From NCBI RefSeq assembly GCF_029931775.1, contig NC_079331.1, positions 23,437,720-23,501,719 on the forward strand: DNA of 64,000 nucleotides, written 5' to 3'. Origin of the DNA: Euleptes europaea. Lineage: Eukaryota; Chordata; Lepidosauria; Squamata; Sphaerodactylidae. Shown here one piece after another: positions 9,976-20,409 of the stretch. The translations under genes were made by a program, and so were the position numbers. Numbering within the stretch: position 1 is the stretch's first letter; every line of letters starts with the position of its first letter. The notes under the pieces were generated by a model. That model was not told the DNA's origin. It ran no database searches and saw only the letters and a program-made list of their open reading frames with translations.

Positions 9976-12900
9976 TCAGTGGTCGACAGCAACAGGACGG
10001 GTGATGGACTTGACCAAGTCTTCGTACTTGACAAGCCCGTTGTGTCCCACTTTGGCCTCCTTCAGAAGATTGTTCACTGCAACACAATTGTACATTAATG
10101 GGACCACTTCTGTTCGCCTGGTTTTTAGGTGACATCTAAATCGCTGCCTTGTGGGTTTTAATCCTGCATCTCAGAGGGCCTGGGAGTACGGGGAGCAGCT
10201 GCCTTATACTGAATTAGACACTTGGTCTATTAAGGTCAGTATTGACTACTCAGACTGGCAGCAGCCTTCTAGAATCTCGATCCTTTTTAGCTAGAGATGC
10301 CTGAGACTTTCTGCATGCAAAGCAGAGGCTCTACCACTGAGCCACTCCCCAATTAATGAATGGGATTTTGGGGATTGGGGGAACAGCCGGTTAACCACTT
10401 TTTCCCTCCAGCCACAAATATTTGCCTGATCGCCCACCATATTCGCCAGTCTCAGTGGAACTCTAGAGCTGAGGAATGGGTTTCTCTCCTTCCACTTACC
10501 CTTTCTGTACCCTTCTGTTGCATCTCCTGCCACTATTGTTGCCAACTGCTGGGAGAAAAAAAAGTCCTATGCCTTTACTAGAGGCTGAATGGGATGTTTA
10601 CCAGATTTAGGGTTGTGCATATCGATATACCTGAACCGAAAATAAACCCGAAATTAGCCGTGTTGACAATATTCGGGTTTTGGGTAGATGAATACCAAAA
10701 CCTGGGATTCTTCCCAAAGCCAAATAGGCGATTCCCGAAAAAGCCAAATAATTATTCGGCTTTTTTCAGCTTTGGCTTTCCCCAGGCTTTTTCCTATGGG
10801 AATTTTTTAATGAGCTCTGGGGAGGCATTTTTGGAGGTAGAGTCACCAAATTTGTAGCATAGCTGCAAGGGACTCTCCTTGCATGAACCCCAAAGTTTGG
10901 TAAGGTTTGGGTCAGGGGGTCCAATTTTATGGGGTCCCGAAGGGGTTGACCCCCTAATGCTTCTCTGTGGAGGAGGGGGTGACCTCTTCCGGACCCCATA
11001 AAATTGGACCCCCTGACCCAATCTTCACCAAACTTTGGAGTTCATGGAAGGAGAGTCCCTTGAAGCTACCCTGAAAATTTGGGAACTCTTACCTCCAAAA
11101 ATGCCCCCACTGGAGCTTCAAAAATGTTTTCCATAGACCTGAATTTTTTTTTTAACCCGAAAATAAAGCTGAATAACATATTTACCGATATGGGTATTCA
11201 GCTAATTTTGGGTTTGCTGGTGGGAAAATGGGCCCAATAAACCCAAAACTGAAACTTACTGAAGTATTTTTTTTTTTGCCCAACCTTATAGGTGATGCTA
11301 TTTACCTGCATGCCATGAAAAAGCTTCAGCTGCCTATTTCCACACATTAAAGGGGCAGACCATTTTCCTCCAGGCCAGTTGGCAACCTTTTTTTGGCTGT
11401 CAAGTCACAGCTGACTTATGACAACCCTGTAGGGTTTTCAAGGCAGGAGATGTTTGGAGGTGGTTGGCCCTTGCCTGCCTCTGCATGGGCTGAGAGAGTT
11501 CAGAGAGAACTGTGACTGGCACAAGGTCACCCAACAGGCTTCATGGGGAGGAGTGGAGAATTTGAACCTGGTTCTCCAGATTAAAGTCCACTGCCCTTAG
11601 CCACTACACCATGCTGGTCAATTGTTGCTAATTTTTGAGTACTCCGCTTCAAAGAAGAGCTGACATTTCCACATGTGTGTAAAGTGCCATCAAGTCCGAG
11701 CTGACTGAAGGCGACCCAGTAGGGTTTTCAAGGCAAGAGACGTTCGTAGGTGGTTTGTCATGGCCTGCCTCCCTGTCACAACCCTGGTATTCCTTGGAGG
11801 TCTCCCATCCAAATACTTGCCAGGGTCGAGGCTGAGAGCGTGTGACTGGCCCACGGTCACCCAGCAAGCTTCCATGGTACAAGTGGGGATTTGAACTGTC
11901 CTACTCCAACACCTTAACCACTACAGCATGCTGGCTCTTGTTGGCAACCTTACCCTGCTCTTACTGAGAAGAAAGAGCCCTAGAAACAACCAGCAGGCAG
12001 AGAGCTCTCACCATGTAGAGCAGCGCTATTTGAAAAGGGTCTCTGTGGGAACTCCCTCACTTCATGTTTAGTTGACCACATGACCAGAATCCCCCCATGA
12101 GACTGCAGTTTCTTCCTGTCTGGAGATTTAGCAGGGGATGCTTGAAATACCCCACCTGGAAGCAGGCAATTCCTTTTAATGGAGGAGAAATCCTTTGGAG
12201 AAGTTTTTTGTTTTCGGTGACTGACACCTGGTTCTTCTGTCTCACGTGCACCTGGTTTTTTAAACTCTTTACCAGAGGCAAACCCAGGGGAATGGACCGT
12301 GCCAGAAGCCGCAATCTCCCTTTCAAGCTCTGCCCCAAAAGAACCCTCTGCCTCCAGCCCCCAGGCCACTGGGGCGGGGGAGCCTCTCACCTTCTTCCCC
12401 GGACAGCTTTTCTCCAAGGCTGGTCAGCTTGGCTTTCAGCTCCGCCACAGTGATGAATCCCGTCTTCTGCTCATCTGTCATCAGCATGGCGAGCAGGATT
12501 TCATTCTCAGGGTCTTCCTGCTGCATCTGCCTGTACATGATGGACAGGAAAGTCGAAAAATCCAGCTCTGCGTTGTTGCCTGGAAGCAGAAGGGGACAGA
12601 ATTAGTTGCCACGATCCTGCCAAAAAGGGCTGCTGTTAAATCCCTGCCGGACCCAAGAGCTGCACTGCTGGATCTCAGAGCAAAGTCTAATCTAGTCCAG
12701 GGCTCCCGGCCATGTTGAGGTCAGGAGTCCTTAACATGGTGCCTGTGGGAGATATTGTGATAGGGTTGCCAACCTCCAGATACTAAGCAATAAACCCCCT
12801 ATGGCCGCCGTGGGGGCTGGATCCTCTTGCCAAAAGTTTGGAGGTTCCTAACCAAGCTTCTGAAGGGGGGTTCCCTGCATAGAGGCCTCCTGGACTGTAA

Positions 12901-15528
12901 TAAATATACTCCAATGAACTGAAACAAAGCCAGGATTGGTTCTTCAGGGAAGAAGCAGTGATCCAGTTTAAAACTGCAGCCAGCCTGATCCTTCCAAGAT
13001 GCTCACATATGTGGCAGGAAGGCAACGGACAATTTCTTTCCAAGCAACTGGTGCTCAAAGGTATGCTGCCTCTCAACATGGAGGTTCTATTTAGCTACCA
13101 GCAAGAAAGCATGTTGCCAGGATTGCCTTTGCTTAGGGCAGTTATGAACAGTGTCCCATTCCTTTCCTTTTACTTACCCACTTTATGTGCCTGAAGGTGC
13201 TTGGCCACCTCTCCTGGGGTGGGGCTCGCCCCAAGGCAGCGCATAACTGTGATGAGGTCGCTGTCCTTGATCTTGCCTTTGTGTTTCTTATCATAGAGGG
13301 AAAAACATTCCTTGAACTCTGCTCGGGGAAAGAAGCAGAACCCCAATTTCAGTGCAGTACCCACAAATGATGTTTCCCCAAGCAGAAAGTAGCAGCCCAC
13401 ACAGTTGGGAGACCAGGGTTCTTGGTTGCCAACCTCCAGGGGGTAGCTGGAGATCTCCTGGAATTAGAACTGATCTCAAGGTGAAAGAGATCAGTTCCCC
13501 AGGAGGAAGTTGCTGCTTTGGAAGGTGGACTCTATGGTATTATATCCCTCTGAAGTCCTCCTTTTCCCAAGCCAAGCCCTCCCCAGACTTCACCCCCAAA
13601 ATCTCCTGTACCTGGCTGAAGCTGGAGGGTGAGAGATTCAAAACAGATAAAAGGAAGTATTTTTTCACACAACGCATAGTTAAATTGTGGAACTCCCTGC
13701 CCCAGCATGTGGTGATGGCTGCCAGCTTGGAGGGCTTTAAGAGGGGAGTGGACATATTCATGGAGGAGAGGGGTATTCATGGCTGTTAGTTAGAATGGAT
13801 ACTAGTCATGCTGCTTACCTATTCTCTCTAGTATCAGAGGAGCATGCCTATTATTTTGGGTGCAGTGGAACACAGGCAGGACGGTGCTGCTGCACTCGTC
13901 TTGTTAGTGGCTTCCTAGAGGCACCCGGTTGGCCACTGTGTGAACAGACTGCTGGACTTGATGGGCCTTGGTCTGATCTAGCAGGGCCTTTCTTATGTTC
14001 TTATGAATTTCCTAACCTGTAGTTGCCAACCCTACTCTTCTCCAATGAACTTGCTCTTAGTGCCTCTAGGTAATGGATGGGACCGGTATTGTTAATATTT
14101 ACAAGCAAGGGGTTGCATTAACATCTATGATTCTCATGCTTCAGGATAGATAGTGATTAAGCCATGACTATTTTTAAAATCAATAAGACTGACCACAATA
14201 GTACCCCTTTAAAATTCCACACACACCCTCTCAAATAGCCATCCTCCTCTCCTAGGCTGGCAGAGCCTTTGCTCATTTCTGGAATGCTTCTCACAAATAG
14301 CTGCTTCTTGATTCTGGAACGCCACCCAGGTTTGCCATCTTTGGGTTGGGAAATTCCTGGAGATTTGTGGGTGGGGTTTGGGGAGGGAAGAGACTGCAGC
14401 CAGGTATAATGCCATAGAGTCAACCCTCCAAATCAGCCAGTTTCTCCAGGGGAATCTGATCTCTGTAGTCTGGAGATCAGGAGATTCCCAGGGCCCACTT
14501 GGAGGTGGGAAACTCTAATTATTCCCTCCACAGGTCGCTCAAAGCCAGTCTCCCAGTCCTTTCCAAGATCAATGCAAGGCCCTTTTCAGTGTGGAAGTAT
14601 TTTTCAAACATATAAAACTTAGTCATAATGCTAACAAAGCCGGTAACAATTTAAAAGACGGTGTGACATGACATGATACTAAAACCCAAGGCAGGAATTT
14701 CATGGTTTGGGAACAATTCTGCTATTAAATGCAAGTGCCGTTTCTCAAACGAACAGAGCTTTATCCAGGCAAGTCATTTATAGGGCCCAGAGGTCTTTGT
14801 GACTGGTTTTTTTTTTAAGGAAAGATTTTCATTAGACACTTTTTACGATCACTTAGATCATTACTGATAAAGTTAAAACTGGGAAGACATTCTGCAGTGA
14901 CAATTGTGGACTTGAAGCTAGCAGGCTGAGGCCAAGCTTGAGAGAAGGGCCAAATGCTGCATGGCTGTTTAAATTCAGCACCAAAAGGGTTTTTGGATGC
15001 CACGGCTAAAAAATGGTTGGAAGACGTCTTCACAGCTAAAGGGGCCAAACAAAGTGCGAACAGTATTTTTTATAACATTTCCAAACTCTTAATACATCGC
15101 TGGGAATACCTAGTGCGGTAACAGCCCAAGACACTTAGGCAGTGTCTGGGCAGGAGCTGCCTGGAGCTTTCCCAAGGAAGAGCAGAGTTGAAAAACAGAT
15201 AGATTAAAATATACTTTGCTGCTATTGTTTTTTAAAAAGGTACATACCATTGATTTGATCCTGGGAAAGGAATTTTGCCTGCAATGCACACACAAAAGAC
15301 AAGAGTAAATGAAGCCACTTTGCAGAGTGAACAATCCCCCCCCTCCCTCCACATGCACAAAAATCAGAACTCTTCCTCCCTCACCATTGCTGGCTTCCTG
15401 CACTTCTCTTGAGTCCCTTGGCCAGCCTGCTCCCCTCGTCTTCAGCTTTTGACTTTCACTTTCATGGACGGTCTGAAGTCCACCAGTCGGGAAGGGTGGT
15501 GAATAGCAGCAACTGTAATAAATACCAT
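9976..15528 (-). CDS. CALML4: CALML4, calmodulin-like protein 4 (complete, 154 aa)
   Basis: Coding exons in transcript order: 15528-15526 (ATG only), 15278-15248, 13318-13178, 12579-12391, 10076-9976 (stop TGA 9978-9976). The exons sum to 465 bases, 155 codons with the stop; the human short isoform is 153 aa as I recall. The protein starts MAKFLSQDQIN and continues with FKECFSLYDKKHKGKIKDSD, MRCLGASPTPGEV and KLTSLGEKLSGEE, ending TRPVAVDH. Four EF-hand regions are present, but their calcium loops lack several acidic positions (loop 1 DKKHKGKIKDSD, loop 3 DEQKTGFITVAE), so calcium binding is doubtful, as in the family. CALML4 is known as a light chain of myosin-7B in the intermicrovillar adhesion complex of brush borders. 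The least certain part is the first exon. ATG followed at once by 'gtattt' was chosen because calmodulin genes carry an intron directly after the start codon. Confidence 0.93.
10195..10352 (-). mobile_element. tRNA-derived SINE, family A
   Basis: The complement of family A: 'gcagctgccttatactgaat' (tail), 'cagactggcagcag', and 'ggctctaccactgagccact' (head). It lies in the last CALML4 intron and is moderately diverged with a shortened body. Confidence 0.72.
10607..11288. mobile_element. Large foldback (inverted-repeat) DNA element, non-autonomous
   Basis: About 680 bases that fold on themselves. The ends are imperfect inverted repeats (tagggttgtgca / taaggttgggca). Left-arm stretches such as 'gcatttttggaggtagagtc', 'agggactctccttgcatgaa' and 'ggtcagggggtccaatttta' recur as complements on the right between about 10991 and 11120. 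The unpaired centre is about 50 bases (10939-10990). There is no coding capacity. The architecture suggests a MITE or foldback hAT-like element; the family is inferred only. It lies in the last CALML4 intron. Confidence 0.7.
11395..11622 (-). mobile_element. Composite SINE: tRNA-like head with 5S-SINE tail
   Basis: Read on the minus strand, a 'gtgtagtggctaagggcagt' head with B box 'ccaggttcaaattc' is joined to 'gcaggcaagggccaaccacc' and 'gaaaaccctacagggttgtc', the tail found on the 5S-derived SINEs. It ends near 'agctgtgacttgacagcc'. Confidence 0.65.
11675..11938 (-). mobile_element. Composite SINE: tRNA head + 5S-derived middle + BovB-like tail
   Basis: On the minus strand: head 'gagccagcatgctgtagtgg' and 'cagttcaaatccccac', then 'gtatttggatgggagacctc' and 'caaggaataccagggttgtg' (5S rRNA C-box region), then 'ggcaggccatgacaaaccac', 'gaaaaccctactgggtcgcc' and the end 'cttgatggcactttacacac'. 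That end resembles the BovB 3' end at 29752-29797. Confidence 0.7.
12740..12960. repeat. 'gttgccaacctccag' interspersed repeat
   Basis: This copy starts 'agggttgccaacctccagat'. Related copies begin at about 13423, 29800 and 51325; the better ones continue 'ggggatcccctggaattg' and 'gagatcagttcccctgcaga'. It is AT-poor, has no coding capacity, and I do not know the family name. Confidence 0.45.
13423..13612 (+). repeat. 'gttgccaacctccag' interspersed repeat
   Basis: Fuller copy: 'ggttgccaacctccaggggg', 'gctggagatctcctggaatt', 'gatcagttccccaggaggaa', 'aaggtggactctatggtatt', and a C-rich end 'ccctccccagacttcacccc'. It lies in a CALML4 intron. Confidence 0.55.
13625..14012 (+). mobile_element. 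CR1-like LINE 3' end
   Basis: The sequence includes 'aactccctgccccagcatgt' and 'gtggacatattcatggagga', ends 'gacttgatgggccttggtct' and 'cagggcctttcttatgttct', and finishes with the short repeat 'ttatgttcttatg'. This is the 3' end of a CR1-group LINE, truncated 5' as usual. A minus-strand relative lies at 41585-41900. Confidence 0.7.
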
Positions 15529-16486
15529 TCCGCGATGTGGATATGAGAAGATCCATGGCAGGGATCAGGTATCAGTGGCAGTATCGGCTGCTCACAAAAC
15601 AGCAGGTGAGCGGCAGGAATTGCATTTTGGTAGAATCCTCTGTCTTGTCATGTTAAAAGAAATAAGTTAAAAGTTGCAAAGTGTAGAAAACATTCCCAGC
15701 CTAAGTCCAGCGCTTGCCTTTCTAGAACCACCCCCTTTCTAGAATTTCTTGGCTGACCAAATACTTGATAATCCCAAATAGATTCTGAGATACCTCACTC
15801 ATACTTATTATTTATTGTTAAGTTATGTATTTATTAAAACACTTATATTCCACATTTCCTCATGGTATATGGTATTGTAAGACCAATAAATGGGGTGTGT
15901 CCATTTGCTGACCCCAAAGTGAGTATTTTCAGAAGCCATTCAGCACTGTATTAACTATGCTTGTTTAATATCTGTATTTCCTAGGGTGGGATGCAACTGA
16001 ATTTTCCAGGCATACTATATTTTGACTTGAAAAATCCCTATTATTCTTTTTCCTTGTGGTTATCAAACCAGACCCTGTCTTTACATGCCTTGTTCTGTTT
16101 CCTTGTGCCAAATTTGCCCAGCTATATTTATGTGCTTTTAATATTTTTGCATCCTGTGTAACTAAAATAGGTTAAAATGTGGTGAAAGGATGGGGGGGGG
16201 GATCCAGACCTGGAACAGTGGCAACAAAACTGGCTAACTGTACCTGGCTAACAAGGCTGGGTGACAAACTGTGCCATTTAAGTATTCTCCCAGACATCCC
16301 CCATTTTCAGACTAAATCCCATAGAAACCTCAGGGGCTGATTCTCCAGATGCCCCCCACCCTCAAATATAGCCACAAGGAATGGTTTGTTCCTGTTGGCA
16401 TTCAAATTCACATTGACTGTCAAGTGAAATAAATGAGTACCTTAGCCTGAACTTGTTAGAATTTTGGAGATTAGTAGGGTCAACTT

Positions 16487-16925
16487 GGATCACGCAGGCT
16501 AGCCCACCAATCTTACCAAATCTTGCATTCTAAGCAGGGTCACTTAGATAGGAGACCGCTAAGGAAGTCCAGGGTTGCTACACAGAGGCAGGCAATGGCA
16601 AATTACCTCTGTATGTCTTTTGCCCTGCCCTGGATGGCCCAGGCTAGCCTAATCTCATCAGTTCTTGGATGCTAAGCAGGGTTGGCCCTGGATAGTACTT
16701 GGATAGTAGGCCACCAAGGAAGTCCAGGGTTGCTACGCAGAGGCAGGCAATGGCAAACCACCTCTTTGTCTCTGTCCTGCCCTGGATGGCCCAGGCTAGC
16801 CTGATCTCATCAGTTCTTGGACGCTAAGCAGGGTTGGCCCTGGTTAGTACTTGGATAGCAGGCCACCAAGGAAGTCCAGGGTTGCTACGCAGAGGCAGGC
16901 AATGGCAAACCACCTCTGTTGCCTG
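16487..16925 (+). mobile_element. Tandem trimer of 5S rRNA-derived SINE
   Basis: Three head-to-tail units of about 140-150 bases (roughly 16487-16622, 16623-16773, 16774-16925). Each reads 'ggatggcccaggctagcct', 'gctaagcagggttggccctg', 'agtacttggatag...ggcc', 'aaggaagtccagggttgcta' and 'gaggcaggcaatggcaaa'. The middle is recognisably 5S rRNA (internal control region). Units 2 and 3 are closer to each other than to unit 1. Confidence 0.85.
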
Positions 16926-17337
16926 GAATGCTCCATGGATGGGGGGCACTTCTGCAACTTCTTTGTGGCAAAAGAAGTAATACTGTGGGGTTCAACCATG
17001 AGTGAGCTACGAGTAAGCAGCCAAGGTCTGCTAGAGCATGTAAAGGCTAAAATGAGTCTGGGGGGAGCAGCTTGTGCTGGGGTGGCCCAAACTGGGGAGA
17101 TTTGCTCACACTGACAAGGAAACGTTGGAGGCCAGAGAGACTTTTTTCAGCCATCTTTTATTTGATTGGTTTGGATCACACTTGAGAAAGGCACACGGAA
17201 TACAAAGGTAGGGTGAGGTAGCTGTTGGTGAAGGAATTCTATGTGTGTGTGGGGACAGAAATCCTGTTGTCCCCAAGCGAAGAAATGTCTTTCTCCTCCT
17301 TTTTGAGGGAACTGTTTTCCACCTGAGTATTCTGAGG

Positions 17338-17635
17338 GAAAAGGTAAAGGTCCCCTGCGCAAGCACCGGATCATTCTTGACCCATGGGGTGATGTCACAT
17401 CCCTACATTTTCTAGGCAGACTTTGTTTATGGGGTGGTTTGCCAGTGCCTTCCCCAGTCATCTTCCCTTACCCCCAGCAAGCTGGGTCATTTGACCGGCC
17501 TCAGAAGGATGGAAGGCTAAGTCAACCTTGAGCCGGCTACCTGAAACCAACTTCCGTTGGGATCGAACTCAGGTTGTGAGCAAAGCTTTGGACTGCATGA
17601 CTGCAGCTTACCACTCTGCACCATGGGGCTCCTAT
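17338..17635 (-). mobile_element. Sauria-type SINE, near full length
   Basis: On the minus strand: tRNA-like head with B box 'gagttcgatcccaacggaag', then 'ttcaggtagccggctcaagg', 'ttgacttagccttccatcct', 'gacccagcttgctgggggta', 'ccaccccataaacaaagtct' and the end 'ggggacctttacctttt'. The order and wording fit the Sauria SINE of squamates as I remember it. Confidence 0.8.
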
Positions 17636-17819
17636 TCAGAGGGAAGGGACGTCAAAAGCACAAAAAGGGCTCCAGTAACCTGAAAGAAGAGCAGCCGGGG
17701 TGCAAGAAAGAACTGATTTCCCCAGCCCATACAAAATGCTGCTTTTCTGGCCAGCAACCAGGCGTGGGTCTTGACTGCAGTTCTTGTTCAGAAGGGTCCC
17801 AGTGAGAACACGCAAGCTG

Positions 17820-18105
17820 AGAGCCAGTATGGTGTAGTGGTTAAGAGTGATGGTCTCTAATCTTGAGAACCAAGTTTGATTCCCCACTCCTCCAAATGAG
17901 CAGCAGAATCTAATTTGGTGAACCGGGTTGGTTTCCCCACTCCTCCACATGAAACCAGCTGGGTGACCTTGGGCTAGTCACACTCTCTCAGCCCCACCTA
18001 CCTCACAGGGTATCTGTTGTGGGGAGGGGAAGATGATTGTAAGCTTGTTTGATTCTCCTTAAAAGGTAGAGAAAGTTGGCATATAAAAACCAACTCTTCT
18101 TCTCA
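17820..18105 (+). mobile_element. tRNA-derived SINE, family B
   Basis: Begins 'gagccagtatggtgtagtgg', with B box 'accaagtttgattccccact', body 'gtgaccttgggctagtcaca' and 'gtatctgttgtggggagggg', ending 'atataaaaaccaactcttct'. Full-length layout. Confidence 0.82.
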
Positions 18106-18119
18106 GACAAAATCAAACC

Positions 18120-18268
18120 ATTGGCCCATCAAAGTCAGTATAGTCCACTCAGACTGGCAGCAGCTCAGGCAGGGGTCTTTCACATCACCTACTGCCTGGT
18201 CCTTTTAGCTGGAGATACCCAGGGTTGAACCTGGGACGCTCTACCACTGAGTCACACCCCCTCCTACA
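18120..18268 (-). mobile_element. tRNA-derived SINE, family A (shortened)
   Basis: The complement of family A: 'ggcccatcaaagtcagtata', 'cactcagactggcagcagct', 'gcaggggtctttcacatcac' and 'acccagggttgaacctggga', with part of the head missing. Confidence 0.7.
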
Positions 18269-18994
18269 TGTGTCTCTATTGTTTTCTTATGGTGTTATGC
18301 TGTCTGGATGAAGAACCAACTATGGCTTAGATCCTATGAATGAGCTCTGCACGCTAAACAGTCTGTGCACTTCATCTTCTGCTTAAAACCATCGGTCTTG
18401 CACAAACAGAGGTTTTAGGGGAACAGGAAGCTACCTCCATGGCACTGACTATCTAATGCACAAGGAACTTGTTTGTAGGATCGAAGCCAGTGCCTCCAGA
18501 GGAGGCAAGAGCCCTTGACAAACTGGGGAGGGGATGTATTCAAAGTACTTTGCTGCAGACTGTGAAAAGAATCCCAACTCAGAAGATGGTTCAGGGGCAA
18601 TGCACAAAACCTGCCGCATCCCAGAAGAGTCCATAAACCAGAAACTTGAGTGGAAGATGGTTGAATCTACAGCCACAGCCTATAATTGGTTAACCAATCT
18701 TTAGCTTGATTAATCAATGAGCTCCACTTTTAATTGGTGGGACAGGGGGTGATTTGCATGCTTCTGAGGAAATTTTGGTTCTTGTAGCTTATTGTAACAG
18801 GAATTTTGGAAAGCGGAATACTTGCCAGTCTTTCCTTCAACCAGTGAAAAGTAGCTGTCTCCTTTTTTGGTTCAGCTGCTTTACACAGTCTTCAAGATTT
18901 CAAAAAAGGCTTCATTGACTTTCAAATTAATCCTCTGTCATGTAATGAATTAATGGATGGACAATGATTTGGCCAGAACTAGTTGGGCTGGTCC

Positions 18995-19165
18995 TGACAC
19001 AGACAGCCCAGGTGAGCCTGATCTCGAGATCTTGGAAGCTAAGCTAGCCACGGTTAGTTTTTGGATGGGAGACCACCAAGGAAGTCCAGGGTCGCTATGC
19101 AGACATCTCTTGCTTTGAAAACCCTACGGGATTGCCATAAATCGGCTGTGACTTGACACATTACC
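18995..19165 (+). mobile_element. 5S rRNA-derived SINE with tail
   Basis: 'gcccaggtgagcctgatctc', 'gatcttggaagctaagctag', 'ttttggatgggagaccacca' and 'aggaagtccagggtcgctat' are followed by 'gaaaaccctacgggattgcc' and 'ataaatcggctgtgacttga'. The last part is the tail shared with BovB-type 3' ends. Confidence 0.78.
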
Positions 19166-19689
19166 ACTTGTGTCGAGACGAGGGCAGCTTCAGCACAAGT
19201 TAGTTAGCTTGACTAGTTGTTATAGCCTGCTGGTAACAGAGGGGCATTCAAGGGGCACATTCAGAACCAGCGGCCACAATGCAGGACTTACAATGGATGA
19301 TGCAGTGCCTAGTCCAGCAATGGGGCAATTTGGGGGGGCCTAAGGGCCATGCCAACATTTTACGGCTTTGTGTCAGAGCCCAGTTCTTCCCATTTTGAGC
19401 GCTGGCCCAGGCAAGGGCTAACTTGGAGCCACGTGTGGGTGCCCATTTCAATATCTACCTGTGCAACTGCTGATGTGTTTGCAAAAAAAGAGGGAGAAGG
19501 ATGAAGGGGAGGGCTGCCTGACCCTGGACAAAAAAAATATTTCTGTTCAAGATTTCAGAAGCAGCAGAGCAAAAAACTATCAACAGAGTTGCTGAAAATG
19601 AAGCGTAATGGGGCCCATAATCTTCTGGTTTTTACATAAAAATCTGCACCAGGCGTCAAGCTAGGACAAAGAAGCCCATCTTTACATAG

Positions 19690-19695
19690 TTTATT
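19690..19695 (-). promoter_or_regulatory. CLN6: Candidate poly(A) signal of CLN6
   Basis: TTTATT on + (AATAAA on minus), about 715 bases past the CLN6 stop. A competing TTTATT near 20073 lies inside an interspersed repeat. Confidence 0.4.
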
Positions 19696-20054
19696 CTGCT
19701 ACCCACAAGAGAAATGGGAAACAAGGGGGGATGCTAGCACCAAACTCTTCCTGTGGAACAGAAGCCTGCGGGGCCCTCCTCTATTTCTGAGATGTTAACA
19801 GGCAGGACTGGCATGTTGAAAAGGTTCCTTTCCAGGCTGGAGGGAAAAGAATCACAAAGAATACTCAAGATGCTCAGAGCTCAAGGAAACTGTAACTTTT
19901 AAAATTCAATGGTAGAACAAAACTGGTGGTGAATCTTCTCTCTACAACCCAAACTCTCCATGACAAACCCAGGCTGCATCACTATGCAGGCTTACTTGAG
20001 CATGCTACAAAGCATTCAGCATAACTTCCTTCCAAGCAAGCTTGGAAAAGATTG

Positions 20055-20242
20055 GGCCGAAGTTTGTTTTTTATTTCTTTTATATCCCACCTTTCTCCCC
20101 AGTGGGGACCCAAAGAAGCTTATATTGTTCCCCTCTCCTCCATGTTATCCTCACAACAACCCTGTGAGGTAGGTTAGGCAGTGTGAGGATTCAAACCTGG
20201 GTTTCCCAGATCCTAGTCTGACACTACACCACACTGGCGCCC
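20055..20242 (-). mobile_element. SINE-like repeat with tRNA-type head
   Basis: On the minus strand it runs 'gccagtgtggtgtagtgtca', 'ggtttgaatcctcacactgc', 'ctcacagggttgttgtgagg' and 'gtccccactggggagaaagg', ending 'tgggatataaaagaaataaa'. It is inserted in the CLN6 3' flank or UTR. Confidence 0.6.
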
Positions 20243-20409
20243 ATTTGAGCCACACCAGGATCAGCCACTGAGATTGGGGCGGGGGGGAGGAAAAACATTT
20301 TCCCTCCTCATATATAAAATCCTACCCTATACAAATGGGGCTTGCAGCGAAGATGCTTCCAACAGAACGCGCCCCCTCTGAGAGCGTTTTCAAAAATGTA
20401 TCCCAAAAG

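Larger units (their letters stand above)
15560..19689. other. CLN6-CALML4 intergenic DNA
   Basis: There is no host exon I can support. It holds the AT-rich repeat end near 15805-15880, a 5S-SINE trimer (16487-16925), a Sauria-type SINE (17338-17635), a family B SINE (17820-18105), a family A fragment (18120-18265) and a further 5S-SINE (18995-19165). The remainder shows no coding pattern on either strand. Confidence 0.6.

Noticed and set aside
11980-12453. Open frames of 118-145 codons on both strands around CALML4 exon 4
   Set aside because: They overlap the true CALML4 exon 12391-12579 in other frames or run into its intron.
16487-16925. CRISPR-like array of direct repeats
   Set aside because: The period of about 150 bases has no spacer/repeat alternation, and the content is 5S-SINE in a vertebrate genome.
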